Positions 1 through 10,592 of a stretch of DNA of 42,490 nucleotides are shown here, one piece after another. Position 1 is the stretch's first letter; each line of letters opens with the position of its first letter. The DNA lies in the NCBI GenBank assembly GCA_013215685.1, contig JABSQU010000004.1, positions 1-42,490 of the forward strand. Direction: 5' to 3'. The notes under the pieces were generated by a model. The model had not been told where the DNA came from. It searched no databases and saw nothing but the letters and a program-made list of their open reading frames with translations. The translations under genes and the position numbers were made by a program. Origin of the DNA: Mycoplasmatales bacterium (GTDB lineage Bacteria > Bacillota_I > Bacilli_A > Mycoplasmatales > Metamycoplasmataceae).

Positions 1-302
1 ATAAAAGCAGTTTTAGATTTAGATTCAATTTTTTTAATATTTGAATTTAAATTTGCTTTTATTTTTTTAATTTCTAGATTTGTTTTTTTATTTAAAGTTC
101 TTTTTTTTATTTTTTCTTCAATGAGATTTTGTTTGATTTTATAAATATTTCTTTTATAAACTTCTTTTGAAGTATTTTTATAATTTTTAAAGTCTGAAAC
201 AATTTGTTCAAGAGATTTTGATAAATTGACCTTATCTGACAATTCAAGGAATTTTTCTTTATCTTCTTTTTTGAATTTGACTCCATTTAAATTTAAAATC
301 AC
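1..302 (-). CDS. Lysine-rich protein, N-terminal part (runs off the window)
   Basis: About 100 codons are visible and stay open to the left edge of the window. I do not recognise the family. The visible part is very rich in lysine, with glutamate, asparagine and few hydrophobic stretches, and reads like a charged helical or coiled-coil region; no signal peptide or membrane segment is seen. The start is chosen as GTG at 302 because a strong ribosome binding site (AAAGGAGG) lies 6-7 bases upstream and no ATG fits. It follows the small membrane protein gene and the solute-binding lipoprotein on the same strand, so it may belong to the same transport operon, but nothing in the visible residues proves this. 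Confidence 0.6.
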   Translation of the reverse strand, partial: MILNLNGVKFKKEDKEKFLELSDKVNLSKSLEQIVSDFKNYKNTSKEVYKRNIYKIKQNLIEEKIKKRTLNKKTNLEIKKIKANLNSNIKKIESKSKTAF

Positions 303-367
303 TATTCCCTCCTTTATTTTCTTAGAAAATAGCATTCTGTTATTTTATTAATTTATATCTAATTATT

Positions 368-850
368 TTATTTCCCGCCTCATTTATGAAATCTTGAATT
401 ATAAAAATTAATTTGATTCAAAATTACAAAATGATAAAAAAGGAATATTATTGTTGATATTGATAAAAAGGTAACTATAATACTGAATCATAAATATGTT
501 CCAGGCAATAATCAAGAAGATAAAATATTACCAATTCAAATAAATGATCAAAATACACAAAAAATATAACCAACCTTTATTTTTACATATGCAAAATACA
601 CATATCCGACAAAGAATAATATGACTATTTCGTTGATTATAGTTTTGATAATTACTATCATTCTATAATGTCTTTCTCCTTCATCAATTTTATTGCCAGT
701 ATAGTTATTTTTTTGTAGAAAATCATTTATTTTATCAATTGAAAGTGCTGAAAAAATTGAATTAATTGTAATTAAAATGATTAAAAACAAGCTAATAATT
801 AATAAAGCATAGAAAACAATTTTATTTAAGGGTGCTTTACTTTTAATGAT
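368..850 (-). CDS. Small multi-span membrane protein, unknown function
   Basis: About 160 residues read through several TGA (Trp) codons. Hydrophobic segments suggest four membrane spans: one near the N-terminus (starting KIVFYALLIISLF), one in the middle (around IVILFFVGYVYFAYV), and two in the C-terminal half (around FWSFIWIGNILSSWLLP and IIVTFLSISTIIFLFY). A charged loop follows span 1. The start is not a normal ATG: a ribosome binding site (AAGGA) precedes ATC at 850 and ATT at 847, while the first TTG (790) would cut span 1. I therefore extend to about 850. It lies 21 bases after the stop of the solute-binding lipoprotein, suggesting one transcript. Family not recognised. Confidence 0.6.
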
Positions 851-871
851 TAAATTTCCTTTTTATGATAT

Positions 872-2335
872 TTAATCTTTATTAGCTATTGATAATACAT
901 TATTACAATCATCAATAAATTTATTTCATGCATCATCGGCATTGGTAATTGAAGGATTAGAAAATACTAATTTGTCTCATGCATCTCAGAGATCAAATGC
1001 AGGTCCACTTGGTTGAATCACGTTTGATTTAGATTGATTTTGCACGGCATCCACCACTCTTTTATATAGGCTTGAAATAGATGTTGTCAGCTTGTCTCCA
1101 TATTTTTCAAGTGATATGTCTTTACCATCAACACCTTTAAGTTTCATTTTTTTAATATCCTCATTAGTAATTTTTAAATTCGCATCTTTAGCAACAGATA
1201 TTTTTCCTCCTGCAGTAAATCAATTTTTAGCTTCGTCCTTAGAAGTTAATAATTTTAAAAATTTATTTTCAAGTTCGAATTTTTTTAATTGTTTTGCGGT
1301 ATCACTCATATTAATTATTTTTATTTTATTGATACCATATCCTCATCCACCTTTAAAGTGTCTTAATGGAGACCCATTTAATGAAGGCATAATGGAAACA
1401 CCAATATCATCCAATTTACTTGAAATAACATTTTCATCCTTGTTTTTATCGATAATTTTTCCAATCAAGTCATTTATTATTCAAGGTCCATCAATCATTC
1501 CACTTATATCTTTATTTTCTGAAGTAAAATGTTCTTCTAAGTAATTTGTTCTTCCATCTCCATTTGCTATATTTACTTTTCAATCAACTTTTGAATCTCT
1601 CAATTTTTTATTTTGATTGTAAAGAGTTTTAAAGGCAGTTTCAAAATTCTTGTTTTTTAAAAATGGATATGAATATTTTGTTTTTCCATTTTCCTCTGTC
1701 TTGGTAATTCATTTTTTAGCAAAGTCAGTAGGGGTTCCATTACCAACTAATGCCGAATTCATGTAAGCACTTCCATATCACAAGTTATTTCATTGAGTTA
1801 TAAAAGAATCATCTTTAAATGCTTCTTCAATTGTACTAAATCCATTTGGCTTTTCGCTAATATGATATATTTGAGTAATTGTTTCAACATTTAATGGATA
1901 GACGTACCTTTTACCATCGATAACGCCCATTGTATTTTCATCAGAATAATCATTTGAATCAAAGTATTGTTTCTTAATTTCCGCCAAAACATTACTTGTG
2001 ACAAATCCCGAAATTCTGTCCAAGGGCATAGGAAATAAATCCGCCGTTTTTTTGTCATTTGATTTAGTGCTAATTATATCGAGATATTGACTACTTTTAG
2101 AATCATCTATTTCTTTTAATTCAAATGCTCCCCTTTCAGTTTCTTTCATTTTAGAAAGAGCATCATCAATAACTGGTTTTCAACTTTTTTCATAAGCAAC
2201 TTTTATTTTTGGAATATTCCCATTGATATTTTTGCTACTTGAAGTATCACTTGATGATCCGCAAGATACAACTCCAGCAATTGGCATCGTTGCTAGAGCG
2301 AAACCCCCCAAACCATATGTTATTTTCTTTATCAT
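872..2335 (-). CDS. Extracellular solute-binding lipoprotein (sugar-ABC type)
   Basis: A 487-residue prolipoprotein. The N-terminus has two lysines, a hydrophobic stretch and a lipobox ending VVSC-GSSS, so the protein should be anchored on the outer face of the membrane. The body resembles MalE-type solute-binding proteins of carbohydrate ABC transporters (SBP family 1), for example the segment SGMIDGPWIINDL and the spacing of aromatic residues; about ten tryptophans are encoded by TGA. The ATG at 2335 is preceded by AAAGGAAT; an earlier in-frame ATG would put 19 extra residues before the signal sequence. A GntR regulator lies just upstream on the same strand, which fits substrate-controlled sugar uptake. 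The substrate cannot be told, and no permease or ATPase partner is in view. Confidence 0.8.
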
Positions 2336-2446
2336 TTTTATTCCTTTCGCATATATTCTTATAACAAAATTATAGTTTTCAAATATGATCAAAAATACCT
2401 ATATATATAAGTTATATTTTATTGTTGATTTGAAGAAAAATAAAAA

Positions 2447-2468
2447 AAATTACTTTTAAAAGTAATTT
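2447..2468 (-). terminator. Intrinsic terminator after the GntR gene
   Basis: A perfect 22-base palindrome (AAATTACTTTT and its complement) followed on the minus strand by a T-rich run. It overlaps the last codons of the regulator gene. Confidence 0.65.
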
Positions 2469-3148
2469 ATCTTAGTAAAATGTGCTTCGAACGATCTTGG
2501 GTTCGTAACTCTAATGGTCTTTTCAACTCATAAATCTTGTGAAAAACTTGTAATTGCCTCAATAGGAAATAATGTAGATGTTCATGAAAGTTTTTTGCTT
2601 GCTTTTATTAAAATAGGATTGCTGTTTTGAAACATTTTAATATGGACGCTTGAATGCTGTATAGCTACTCCTTGATTAGCTAAAAATTTTGTAATTGATT
2701 CTTTAATAGATTTTTCATTAATTTCTCAGACAGCATTTTTATTTAAAAGAGTATATTGAGTTGCTACTTTGCCAATTTCATCTCAATATTCCTTTTTAAT
2801 TGCCACTACTTTCTCATTTTTATTTAAAATATTAAAATAGTCCAATATTCATTGGGAATTTTCTGGATTTAATATTTCTATATTTGTTTTTTTGATGTTT
2901 TTTGATATTGAAAAACTCTTCAAAATTGATTCTTTTTTGATCTCTGGTACAATGTATCCACTACCTTTTTTTGAATTTAAAACTCCAGAAAAAACAAGTG
3001 ATTGCAATGCTGATCTTGCAGTTAAGCGAGAACAGTGAAATTTTATTGCTAGTTGATTTTCAGAGGGGATCTTTGTGCCAACGGGTCATTCATTTGAATT
3101 AATTTTAAGAACTACATATCTTTGGATAATATTCTTATAACTTTTCAT
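2456..3148 (-). CDS. GntR-family transcriptional regulator
   Basis: 230 residues. The N-terminal ~70 residues are a winged helix typical of the GntR family: WPVGTKIPSENQLAIKF, then CSRLTARSALQSL as recognition helix, then a G-SGYIV wing. The rest (about 80-230) has the size of a UTRA/FadR-like effector domain, consistent with binding a sugar or sugar phosphate. It is followed by its own terminator and then by a sugar-type solute-binding lipoprotein, so it probably controls that gene and senses the imported compound; this is inferred from position. The start at 3148 has no Shine-Dalgarno sequence, but a TATAAT box ends 7 bases upstream, suggesting a leaderless mRNA. Confidence 0.85.
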
Positions 3149-3155
3149 ATTAATA

Positions 3156-3161
3156 ATTATA
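3156..3161 (-). promoter_or_regulatory. -10 box of the GntR gene
   Basis: TATAAT on the minus strand, ending 7 bases before the ATG at 3148, with no ribosome binding site between. Predicted leaderless start. Confidence 0.5.
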
Positions 3162-3283
3162 ATCAAAATAAGTGAATCTTTCCAAAAATACAAGTTCATT
3201 AATCAAAAAATTATTTGACATATTTTTTATAAATAAAAAAATATACCTTTAAATGAGAAAAGGCATAAATTTTAAAAAATTTT

Positions 3284-4246
3284 TTATAGAATTTTATTTT
3301 CATCAACATTTAATGTATTGAAGTTTCCAATAACATTTCGCACTTTTGTAACACTCATTCATGCATTAGGGTCAATTTCTAAAATAGTCTTTTTAAATGA
3401 CCTAAATTCTAATAAGAGCATTGTTGTAGAAATTATTTCTTTTTCTTTATTACTATAGCCACCTCTAATTCTTTGAATGTGCCATGCATGAATATAATTA
3501 GATTCTTTAAAGAAATCAGAAATATAATTGGAATTTTCCGAGTGAATTTCCACTTTTATTTTTGAATATTTTGGATATGCTGTATTTATAATTAGTGAAG
3601 AAATAGTTATATAAATCAATGTTCCAATTAAGATAATAACTATATTACTTCTTATTGATTCATTAAAAATGATTGTGAATGATAATGAAATCATTAAAAA
3701 AACTAATGAAACCATAAATGTTAAGCTTCCAACATTTATTTTCTTTTTAGTAGAAAAATAATAGACAATAATGTCACCACCGCCTGATGAGCCTCCAAAT
3801 TTTCATGATATTGATGTTGCAAATCCAACAACTACTGCTCCAAAAGCTGCAAGAACAAAGATTGGTCATTTATTATTTAAAACTTCATCTGGTTCAACTA
3901 TAAGAGATCTAAATTCATTTGAAATAGTTTCATTAAAGAATAATGTCCCAAATGATGCTTGGACACTTAAAAAAAATAATGTTTTTATAATAAAAGATTT
4001 TTTAATTTTATTTCAGAAGATAATAATTAGTGGAATGTTTGCCAATAAGTAAAAAAGCGGGATATATGGAATAAGTCCGTCATCAAGATAACTTGGTACT
4101 ATTGTAATTGCTGATAATCCTGAGGGGAATGTTCGAGCAACTTGAACAAACATTTGAATACCTATATCAAACAATATAGCACTTATTATGATCATAAAAT
4201 ATGAATATGATTTTTTGCTCCTCAATTGTAAAAGCCTCTGTTTCAT
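3284..4246 (-). CDS. YitT-family membrane protein (DUF161 + DUF2179)
   Basis: 320 residues. The N-terminal two thirds carry about five to six membrane spans with the family's glycine-rich signatures (FPSGLSAITIVPSY near residue 40 and SWKFGGSSGGGDIIVYY near residue 150). The C-terminal ~100 residues form a soluble domain like DUF2179 (NYISDFFKESNYIHAWH... RGGYSNKEKEII). YitT proteins are widespread in Firmicutes and mollicutes; transport activity is suspected but not proven. The gene follows the terminator of the CNNM/CorC gene. A TATTAT box ends 6 bases before the ATG at 4246 and no ribosome binding site is seen. Confidence 0.85.
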
Positions 4247-4252
4247 AAGTAT

Positions 4253-4258
4253 ATAATA
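4253..4258 (-). promoter_or_regulatory. -10 box of the yitT-like gene
   Basis: TATTAT on the minus strand, exactly 6 bases before the ATG at 4246, directly after the upstream gene's terminator. Confidence 0.45.
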
Positions 4259-4260
4259 AC

Positions 4261-4289
4261 AAAAAATAAGTTCCTAAGACTTATTTTTT
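4261..4289 (-). terminator. Intrinsic terminator after the CNNM/CorC gene
   Basis: Eleven-base stem (AAAAAATAAGT / ACTTATTTTTT) with a 7-base loop and a T run on the minus strand. It starts inside the stop region of the CNNM/CorC gene. Confidence 0.7.
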
Positions 4290-5498
4290 TATAATCTCAA
4301 TAATTGTTTCTTCTTTATTTTTATTTGAAATAACTTTAAACTTAATTTTTCCTTTATAAGAATACTCAAGCCCTCTTCTTATTTTTCTATTAATTCTTCT
4401 TTGAATTCATTGTTTTAAATTATCTTTATCGTTGTCCTTATCAAAAACTTGATCAATTTTTTGCTCTATTTCTAAAATTGGAACTGTCCCTAAAGCGATT
4501 CATTTAAAGTGAGCAATTTCTCTTATTTTTAAGTCTTCATCATGTTCATCATAAATTTCACCAACTAACTCTTCCATTATATCTTCAATTGTTAAGAGCC
4601 CTACTATTCTAGCAGAATCAATTTTTTCTGTAACTAAAACCATGTGTGCTTTATACATTCTCATTTCTTCAAGAGCTCTTGAAACTGTTATATGTCTTGA
4701 AACTGTTGAAATATCAGTCATATATTTACTTACTAAATTATTTCTTTGTGAAAAAATAATATCTTTTAAAATTAGTACTCCAACAAATTTACTATCCTTT
4801 TTTACAGGAATTCTTGAAAATCCATATTCTTTAAAAATTATTAAAGCTTCTTTAACGGTAGTATCATGTTTAATAAAAACAATTTTTCTTTTAGTAATCA
4901 TAACTTTACTTACAGTAGTTGAATCTAAATCAAGTGCTTTAGAAGCAAGAGTCGCTTCATTTCTTCCTAAAACACCTTCTTTTTTTGCAAGCGAAATTAA
5001 TGATTTAAGTTCTAATTCTGAATTTGTTACTTTTGAATTCAAAGCAATTTTCGATAATGGATAAGTAATAGGAAAAAATATTATATTAAATACTTGCATA
5101 ACAAAAGCAATTTTCATCAAATAACTATAAGCATATTTTTTTGCTAAAAGTTTCGGTGTTATTTCACCAAAAATAACTATTATAGGAGTCATTACAAATG
5201 TTGAAATAATTGTTGAAGTCCCATTTGCACCTAATAATTTTGAAAAAAGTAAAGTAATAAGTGCAGATGCTGATATATTAACTAGATTATTACATATTAA
5301 TATTGTTGCTAAAGTTCATCCGAAGGAATTGTAGTGTTTTTGGATAAGTTGAGCACCTTTTTTACCATTTTTAGCTGTTGTTTCTATTTTTGATTTAGAA
5401 ACTGATGAATATGCTGTTTCAGCAGCTGAGAAAAATGCTGAAAATAATATAAGAATAGCAAGAAAAACAACTAAAAATATAAGCATTTCTGTACTCAT
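4281..5498 (-). CDS. CNNM/CorC-type membrane protein with two CBS domains (UPF0053)
   Basis: 405 residues. The N-terminal ~190 residues form a CNNM (DUF21) transmembrane domain, with the motif FSAFFSAAETAYSS near residue 20 and IIVIFGEITPKLLAKKY near residue 105. Next come two CBS domains (about 200-320, including TVKEALIIFKEYGFSRIPV and IVGLLTIEDIMEELVGEI). The tail is shorter than the usual CorC_HlyC domain. The family is linked to Mg2+ homeostasis and was once annotated as haemolysin; in bacteria the transport role is shown only for some members. The start ATG at 5498 overlaps the stop of dnaB by one base (TAATG), so translation is probably coupled. Confidence 0.85.
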
Positions 5499-6838
5499 TA
5501 TTCGCTACCTTCTATTCTTGGAGTTCCATCTAAAAATATTCCAAATTCAGGCTCAAAAGAAAGCCTTACAATACCCGTTGCTCCATTTCTATGTTTTCCA
5601 ATAATAACTTGTGTCTCTTGCTGGCTTTGATCATCTTCATCAAGGTCCTTAGATTTATAATAAGCTTCTCTATAAACAAAAGCAATAACATCTGCATCTT
5701 GCTCAATTGCCCCAGATTCTCTTATATCAGACATCATTGGAACTTTAGACTCTCTTGATTCTACTTTCCTTGAAAGTTGAGATAAGGCTATAACTGGTAC
5801 GTTAAGCTCTCTGGCTAACTTTTTAAGAGTTCTTGAAATAATTGAAACTTCTGCTTGTCTATTTTCTGAATGAGTTGTGCCTACTGTAAGAAGTTGTAAA
5901 TAATCAATTACAATCAATTCCAAACCTTTATTTTTTTTAAGTCTTTTTGCTTTTCAAACTAGCTCTGCTAATTTAATTCCTGGTGAATCATCTAAATATA
6001 AATTTAATTTTGAAGCCGATTCAGAAGCAAATTCTAGTTTTGTCATTTCAGAATGTGTTAATCGATTCGGTTCATAAATTTTTCGTGAGGAAATTCTCCC
6101 TTTAGAGGAAATGATTCTATTCATCAAGGCTTTATTTGGCATTTCAATTGAAAAGAATGCTACTGGATTCTCTTTTGCAACATTTGTTGCAATATTAAGT
6201 GCTAAGGCAGTTTTCCCCATCGAAGGTCTTGCTGCCAAAATAATTAAATCACCTTTATGAAGCCCTCCCAAAATTTTATCAAGAGACTTAAATTCAGTTG
6301 GGATACCAGAAATTATTTCTCCAGAGAGTTTTTTACTTATATCATCCATCGCTTGTTTAACAACATCTTTTGCATTTTGAAATTCCGATTTAGATCCATC
6401 TCTAGCATTAGAAATAATGTTCATTTCAACTTGCTCTAAAACTTCATCTGAGGATAAATGTTTTTTTCTAATTGTATCTTGAATCGCATTTATTTCGATA
6501 ATAACACTTCTCATTTTTGCTGCTTCAACAATAGCTTCTGCATATTTAATGATGTTTGATGTTAATCCTGCTTCTGAAATTAAAAGGTCAATATATTCGC
6601 TTCCACCAGCTTTTTGTAAATTTCCATCCTTTGTCAAAATTTCAATAATAGGTGCCGGTTCAATTGCGAAATCTTGTTCCGATGCATCATCAATAGCTTG
6701 AAAGACAAGTTGATTTTTAACATCAAAAAAATCCTCAGAACTTAAAAGTCCTTTAGCTTTATCGAAAGAATTTTTGTCTACTAAAATCGAGCCTATCAAG
6801 GCCTTTTCATATTCTACTACTTGATTTTTATTCAGCAT
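5498..6838 (-). CDS. dnaB: Replicative DNA helicase DnaB
   Basis: 446 residues, normal length for the hexameric helicase that unwinds the fork ahead of the polymerase. The N-terminal primase-interacting domain (1-150) starts with EYEKALIGSILVD. The C-terminal RecA-like motor has Walker A (AARPSMGKTALALNIA, near residue 205), the FFSIEMP motif, Walker B (LIVIDYLQLL) and the arginine-finger region near KHRNGATG. The gene overlaps the end of rplI by 11 bases and touches the CNNM gene at its stop, so gdpP, rplI, dnaB and the CNNM gene look like one operon. The same order of gdpP, rplI and dnaB is common in Firmicutes. Confidence 0.96.
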
Positions 6839-7265
6839 TTAAAACCTCTATTTTTAAGTTAGCTATAACATTATTATATAGCTTTATAGGAATCAAAGTT
6901 GTTCCTAAGGAAGCGATTTGAACATTTTTAATTGAGTGTGAATTTAATTTAATTCCATGACGCTCAAGTTCTTTTAATACTTGCTTTTTAGTTACATGCC
7001 CATGAACAACCATATTAGTCACTTTCAACTTAAAAGTAAGTACAATTTTCTCTATAGCTTCTTTTACTTTATTTGCATTTTTTATTTTATCCTGATTGTC
7101 TTTTTCAATATTAAGCAACTTATTTTTAAGCATATGCTCTGTTTTTGAATTATATGGAACTGCAAGTGATTTTTTGATTAAAAAATTCGTTGCATATCCT
7201 CGGGAAACTTCAATAACATCATTTACTTTACCTTCTTTACAATCTTTAATTAAAATTACTTTCAT
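6828..7265 (-). CDS. rplI: 50S ribosomal protein L9
   Basis: 145 residues, the normal size for L9. The conserved N-terminal domain is clear: MKVILIKDC-KEGKVNDVIEVSRGYATNFLIKK, which binds 23S rRNA domain V. A long lysine-rich connecting helix (about 40-75) and a C-terminal domain follow. The start ATG lies directly against the gdpP stop codon (TAA-ATG) and the 3' end overlaps dnaB by 11 bases. Confidence 0.96.
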   Translation of the reverse strand: MKVILIKDCKEGKVNDVIEVSRGYATNFLIKKSLAVPYNSKTEHMLKNKLLNIEKDNQDKIKNANKVKEAIEKIVLTFKLKVTNMVVHGHVTKKQVLKELERHGIKLNSHSIKNVQIASLGTTLIPIKLYNNVIANLKIEVLNAE

Positions 7266-9230
7266 TTAATCTCCTTCTTTCAATGAAACGATTGATTGAA
7301 TTATGTTATCTTCAAAAATCGTTAATGGTTCCTTAGAAACAGCAGCCGAGGCTCCAAAGTGTCCTCCACCGCCAACTGCTTCTGCTATAACTTGAACATT
7401 AGTATTAATACCCCTTGCTGACATTTTAAATTCCTGCTTACCTGGTAATTTAGCAATTACAAATGCTGCATACCTTCCTTGAACTCTTAAAATTTCATCC
7501 GCTGCTAGTGAAATAATATCTTGCGGCACTTCACCAGGATATGATGATAAAAAGTAACCTTTTTTTACTTCTTTAACTGAAGATAGAATTTCAGCAACTA
7601 GAGATGAATATTTTTCAGGTAGTTTTAAAATTTCAGAAGAAATTCCTGAACTTGCCCCAAATCCTTCAAGTCACGAAGCGGCTGCAAAAGTTCTAGAGGA
7701 AGTTGAATTTGTGAATTGTTTTGTGTCAAGATAAATTCCATTTAATAGCATTTGAGCATATTTTTTAGATGGTTTAACAGATTTTGATATGAATTGTATC
7801 ACTTCAGTAACAATTTCTGATGCAGATGAAGCTGTAGTATCGATATAAACGTTAACTGATGGAATGTCATTTGGCAGTTTAGAAACACGGTGGTGGTCTA
7901 AAATAAAGACATTATCATGCTTAACACCATCTAAGGCTTTGTCATTTTCAATTCTTGATAAATCAGCGGTATCAACAATTATTACCAAAGTATCATTTTT
8001 ACCTGTCATTCTTGTTGCTCTTGTTTTTTTAATGAAAATTTCCCTTTCTTCTTTTGAAAAGAATTTTTCAAGTGTTTTCTCCGTTGTTGAGTCAAATGTA
8101 TTATTTTGAATGTAAACTTCTTTATTAAATTCTTTAGCTAAGGCATAAACCCCCATTGCAGAACCAACTGCATCTAAATCAGCAAAGACATGCCCATAAA
8201 TAACAACCTTTTTTATAGTTTTTAATTTAAGTTTATCTTCAATTATTTTAGAAATTTGTTTAATACGAACTCTTGAAGATGATTGAGCTGTTTCTGACTT
8301 TGAACCATAATAGACAGGTTTTTTATTTGGCTCCATCACAGCAACTTGATCTCCTCCACGAGCTAAAGATTGCAATAAACCATCTTTTGCAAGGTCAATT
8401 AATTCTTTGTAATGTGATGAACCAGCTCCAATACCAATAGAAACGGATAATTGTACTCCATCCATAACTTTTACAGACCTAATTTTATCTAAAAATTTGA
8501 ATTTGTCAAAAGCAAATCTATCTAATACTGCTTTATTAAAATAAATCAAAAATTTTCCATTTACATATTGTCTATATATTAAATTATAATTATCAACTAA
8601 ACTATCAAGAAGTTTAATTACAGAAGAACGAACTTTAAACAGTTCTTCTTCAGGTAAAATAACTTGAAGTTGTTGAAAATTATCAATTTCCATTTCTGCA
8701 ATAACTGATTTTTCAGAAGAATATTGGTGCATAATCATTGCTTCATTAGTAATATCTTTTAGAATTAAAGTTTTAGAATTAAAGTCAATTTGAGCCCTAA
8801 AGACAACTCCATCAAGTTCAAAACGAAATAGTGAATTACCTTTTTGAAATTGTTCACCGAATGAAGTTGAAAGATGATTTAGTTTAGTTCCAATCAATTT
8901 CTTATTAACTCTGCCTTGAATGAATTTAGAAATTCAAATAATGTCTGCTGAGTCATTAAAAATTACTAAACCAACACCAACTGTTGAAATTGACTCTTCA
9001 ATATATGAATCAAAAGATTTTCTTATATTTTCTCTTTTTTTAACAATCATGAACGTTGCTAAAATAATAGTAGCAAAAACAGAAAGAATTAAAATGATTA
9101 AAAGTGTTACTGAGAAATATTTACTCATTGAGCTCATATTACTATCAAGAATAATAAGAAGTATTGCAGTAAAAATCCCTACAACAAAAACTGAAAATAT
9201 AAAGAATGCTAAATAAAGTTTGTTTTTCAT
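7266..9230 (-). CDS. gdpP: c-di-AMP phosphodiesterase GdpP
   Basis: 654 residues. Order of parts: two N-terminal membrane spans (residues 5-65), a degenerate PAS-like region, a degenerate GGDEF-like domain (about 170-300), then a DHH/DHHA1 phosphodiesterase. The DHH part shows GHVFADLDAVGSAMG near 345, VDTADLSR near 410 and ILDHHRVSKLP near 445; the DHHA1 part shows VGGGGHFGASA near 618. The family cleaves c-di-AMP to pApA, controlling potassium and osmotic balance. It is followed directly by rplI. The start is unusual: TATAAT ends exactly 6 bases before the ATG and there is no ribosome binding site. The rpsR terminator stands upstream, so this gene has its own promoter. Confidence 0.94.
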
Positions 9231-9236
9231 ATTTAA

Positions 9237-9242
9237 ATTATA
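9237..9242 (-). promoter_or_regulatory. -10 box of gdpP
   Basis: TATAAT on the minus strand, 6 bases before the gdpP ATG; leaderless start predicted. Confidence 0.55.
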
Positions 9243-9281
9243 TATTAAGAAAATAAATATTATATATATTTATTAATAAAA

Positions 9282-9300
9282 AAACAGCAAATTGCTGTTT
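9282..9300 (-). terminator. Intrinsic terminator after rpsR
   Basis: Stem AAACAGCAA / TTGCTGTTT followed by T7 on the minus strand. It ends the rpsF-ssb-rpsR transcript before gdpP. Confidence 0.85.
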
Positions 9301-9303
9301 AAT

Positions 9304-9561
9304 TTATGGTTTTCTAACTCTTTCTTTAGAATAAGGAATTAAAGCCATTTGTCTTGCTCTTTTAATAGCTTTTGACATTGCTCTTTGTTGATTAGCTGTT
9401 AATCCTGTTACTCTAGCTGCAAGAATTTTTCCGTGTGAATTAATGAATTTTTCAATTAATTCAATATTTTTATAATCTACATATTTAACATCTTTTGGTA
9501 AGAATGGATTTCTCTTTTTTCTTTTTAGAACTTTTTTCTTTTTCTGTGTACCTATTTGCAT
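9304..9561 (-). CDS. rpsR: 30S ribosomal protein S18
   Basis: 85 residues, basic, with the S18 signature (YVDYKNIELIEKFINSHGKI, then RVTGLTANQQRAMSKAIKRAR and LIPYS). S18 pairs with S6 on the small-subunit platform, and the gene is in the usual rpsF-ssb-rpsR operon. The start ATG at 9561 lies 9 bases after the ssb stop, with AGGAGA as ribosome binding site inside the ssb end. Confidence 0.97.
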   Translation of the reverse strand: MQIGTQKKKKVLKRKKRNPFLPKDVKYVDYKNIELIEKFINSHGKILAARVTGLTANQQRAMSKAIKRARQMALIPYSKERVRKP

Positions 9562-9570
9562 ATTATTCTC

Positions 9571-10020
9571 CTATAAATCTAGTTCTCATGGAACATCATT
9601 TTCTTCTTCTTCATTTTTATTATTTTCTTCTTTTTCAAATTCAACAACTTGATCATTTGAAGGTGCTTTTACAACACTTGTATAGTGAGTACTATGTTCT
9701 CTTGCTTCAACTTGAGATTTAGACTCTAAACCTTCAACTCTATCTGCTGTAACTTCATATCTTGTAATTTGTTGATTTTCAGAGTTCAGATATGAAGAAG
9801 ATGTAAATCTTCCCTCAACTGAAATCATTGCCCCTTTTTTAATATAATTTTCAACAAATTCAGCTTGACTTCTTCAAGCAACGATTGGAATAAAGTCAGT
9901 TTGATTTTCCCCAAATTGTCTACTAACTGCAATTGTAAATCTTGTATATTTAATTCCTGAATTTGTGACTTGAGTTTCTGGATCTCTTGTTAATCTTCCA
10001 ACAATAAGAATCTTGTTCAT
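9571..10020 (-). CDS. ssb: Single-stranded DNA-binding protein
   Basis: 149 residues. The OB-fold is clear in the first 105 residues ([53 protein letters not shown]). A low-complexity acidic tail rich in Glu and Asn follows and ends NDVPWELDL. Canonical SSB tips end in DDDIPF, so the partner-binding tip here is modified (DVPW is internal and followed by ELDL). The gene overlaps rpsF by one base (TAATG). It coats single-stranded DNA and recruits replication and repair proteins. Confidence 0.96.
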
Positions 10021-10448
10021 TATCTTTTTTCTCTTTGATCTCTTTGGTCTCTTTGATCTCTGTTATTATATCTAAAAGGTCTTGCAGTTCCGTTTTTCTC
10101 TCTTTCTGCTCTTTCAGCAGCTCTTCTCGCTTTAAATTCTTCAAATTTTTTCATATTTTTTAAAGAGTCAACAGCTCTTTCTGAATCTAAATTAATAACA
10201 AGTTGTCTTCATATAGATTTATTAATGTTTACTTTTCTTGTAAATTCTTTAATGAAGTCTCCTTCTGTTTCAACATTAACTAAAACATATTGTGCTGTAT
10301 TAGATTTATTAATTGGATATGCTAAGTTTGTTCTATCCATTTTAGTGAATTTCTTAACTCCATCCTTAAAAATTTCATTTGTAAATTGTTCAATTTCTTT
10401 TATATCCTTCTTAGGATCAATAATCATCATGATTTCGTAATTAGCCAT
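10020..10448 (-). CDS. rpsF: 30S ribosomal protein S6 with RDQ-repeat tail
   Basis: 142 residues. The S6 ferredoxin-like fold is in the first ~95 residues ([42 protein letters not shown]). The C-terminal tail is long and highly charged ([13 protein letters not shown]) and closes with a tandem Arg-Asp-Gln motif before REKR. In bacteria S6 binds S18 before assembly, matching the rpsR gene downstream. The start has a strong ribosome binding site (AAAGGAGG) and a leader of about 50 bases that may be structured. The stop overlaps the ssb start (TAATG). Confidence 0.95.
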
Positions 10449-10511
10449 TCATGGCCTCCTTTGGGTTCAACGCTTAGCGCAGGAGTTTTTTATAACTCGT
10501 TATTTATTATA
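10449..10511 (-). promoter_or_regulatory. rpsF operon promoter and structured leader
   Basis: A TATAAT box lies at 10506-10511. The following ~50-base leader can fold: AACG and CGTT close a stem around a small hairpin (GAGTT/AACTC) and an unpaired CTGCGCTAAG segment, followed by the ribosome binding site. Many bacterial rpsF leaders carry an S6:S18-binding element with a conserved CCG bulge; I do not see a clear match, so autoregulation is only a possibility. Confidence 0.4.
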
Positions 10512-10553
10512 CACCAGCATATAGTTTATTTATTTATAAAAAGTAAAAAAATA

Positions 10554-10585
10554 CTCATTTACAATCATTAAAATGATTACATGAG
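10554..10585 (-). terminator. Intrinsic terminator after the 305-residue membrane protein
   Basis: Stem of CTCAT-GTAATCAT against ATGATTGT-AAATGAG (small mismatches), then T7 on the minus strand, just downstream of the stop at 10593. Confidence 0.7.
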
Positions 10586-10592
10586 CATTTAA

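Noticed and set aside
1092-1544. 150-codon open frame on the plus strand
   Set aside because: Antisense shadow of the solute-binding lipoprotein gene, which has a signal peptide, family motifs and TGA-tryptophans; the plus frame has no ribosome binding site or family resemblance.
3149-3283. Extra gene between GntR and YitT
   Set aside because: Short AT-rich spacer; no frame with a start signal or protein sense.
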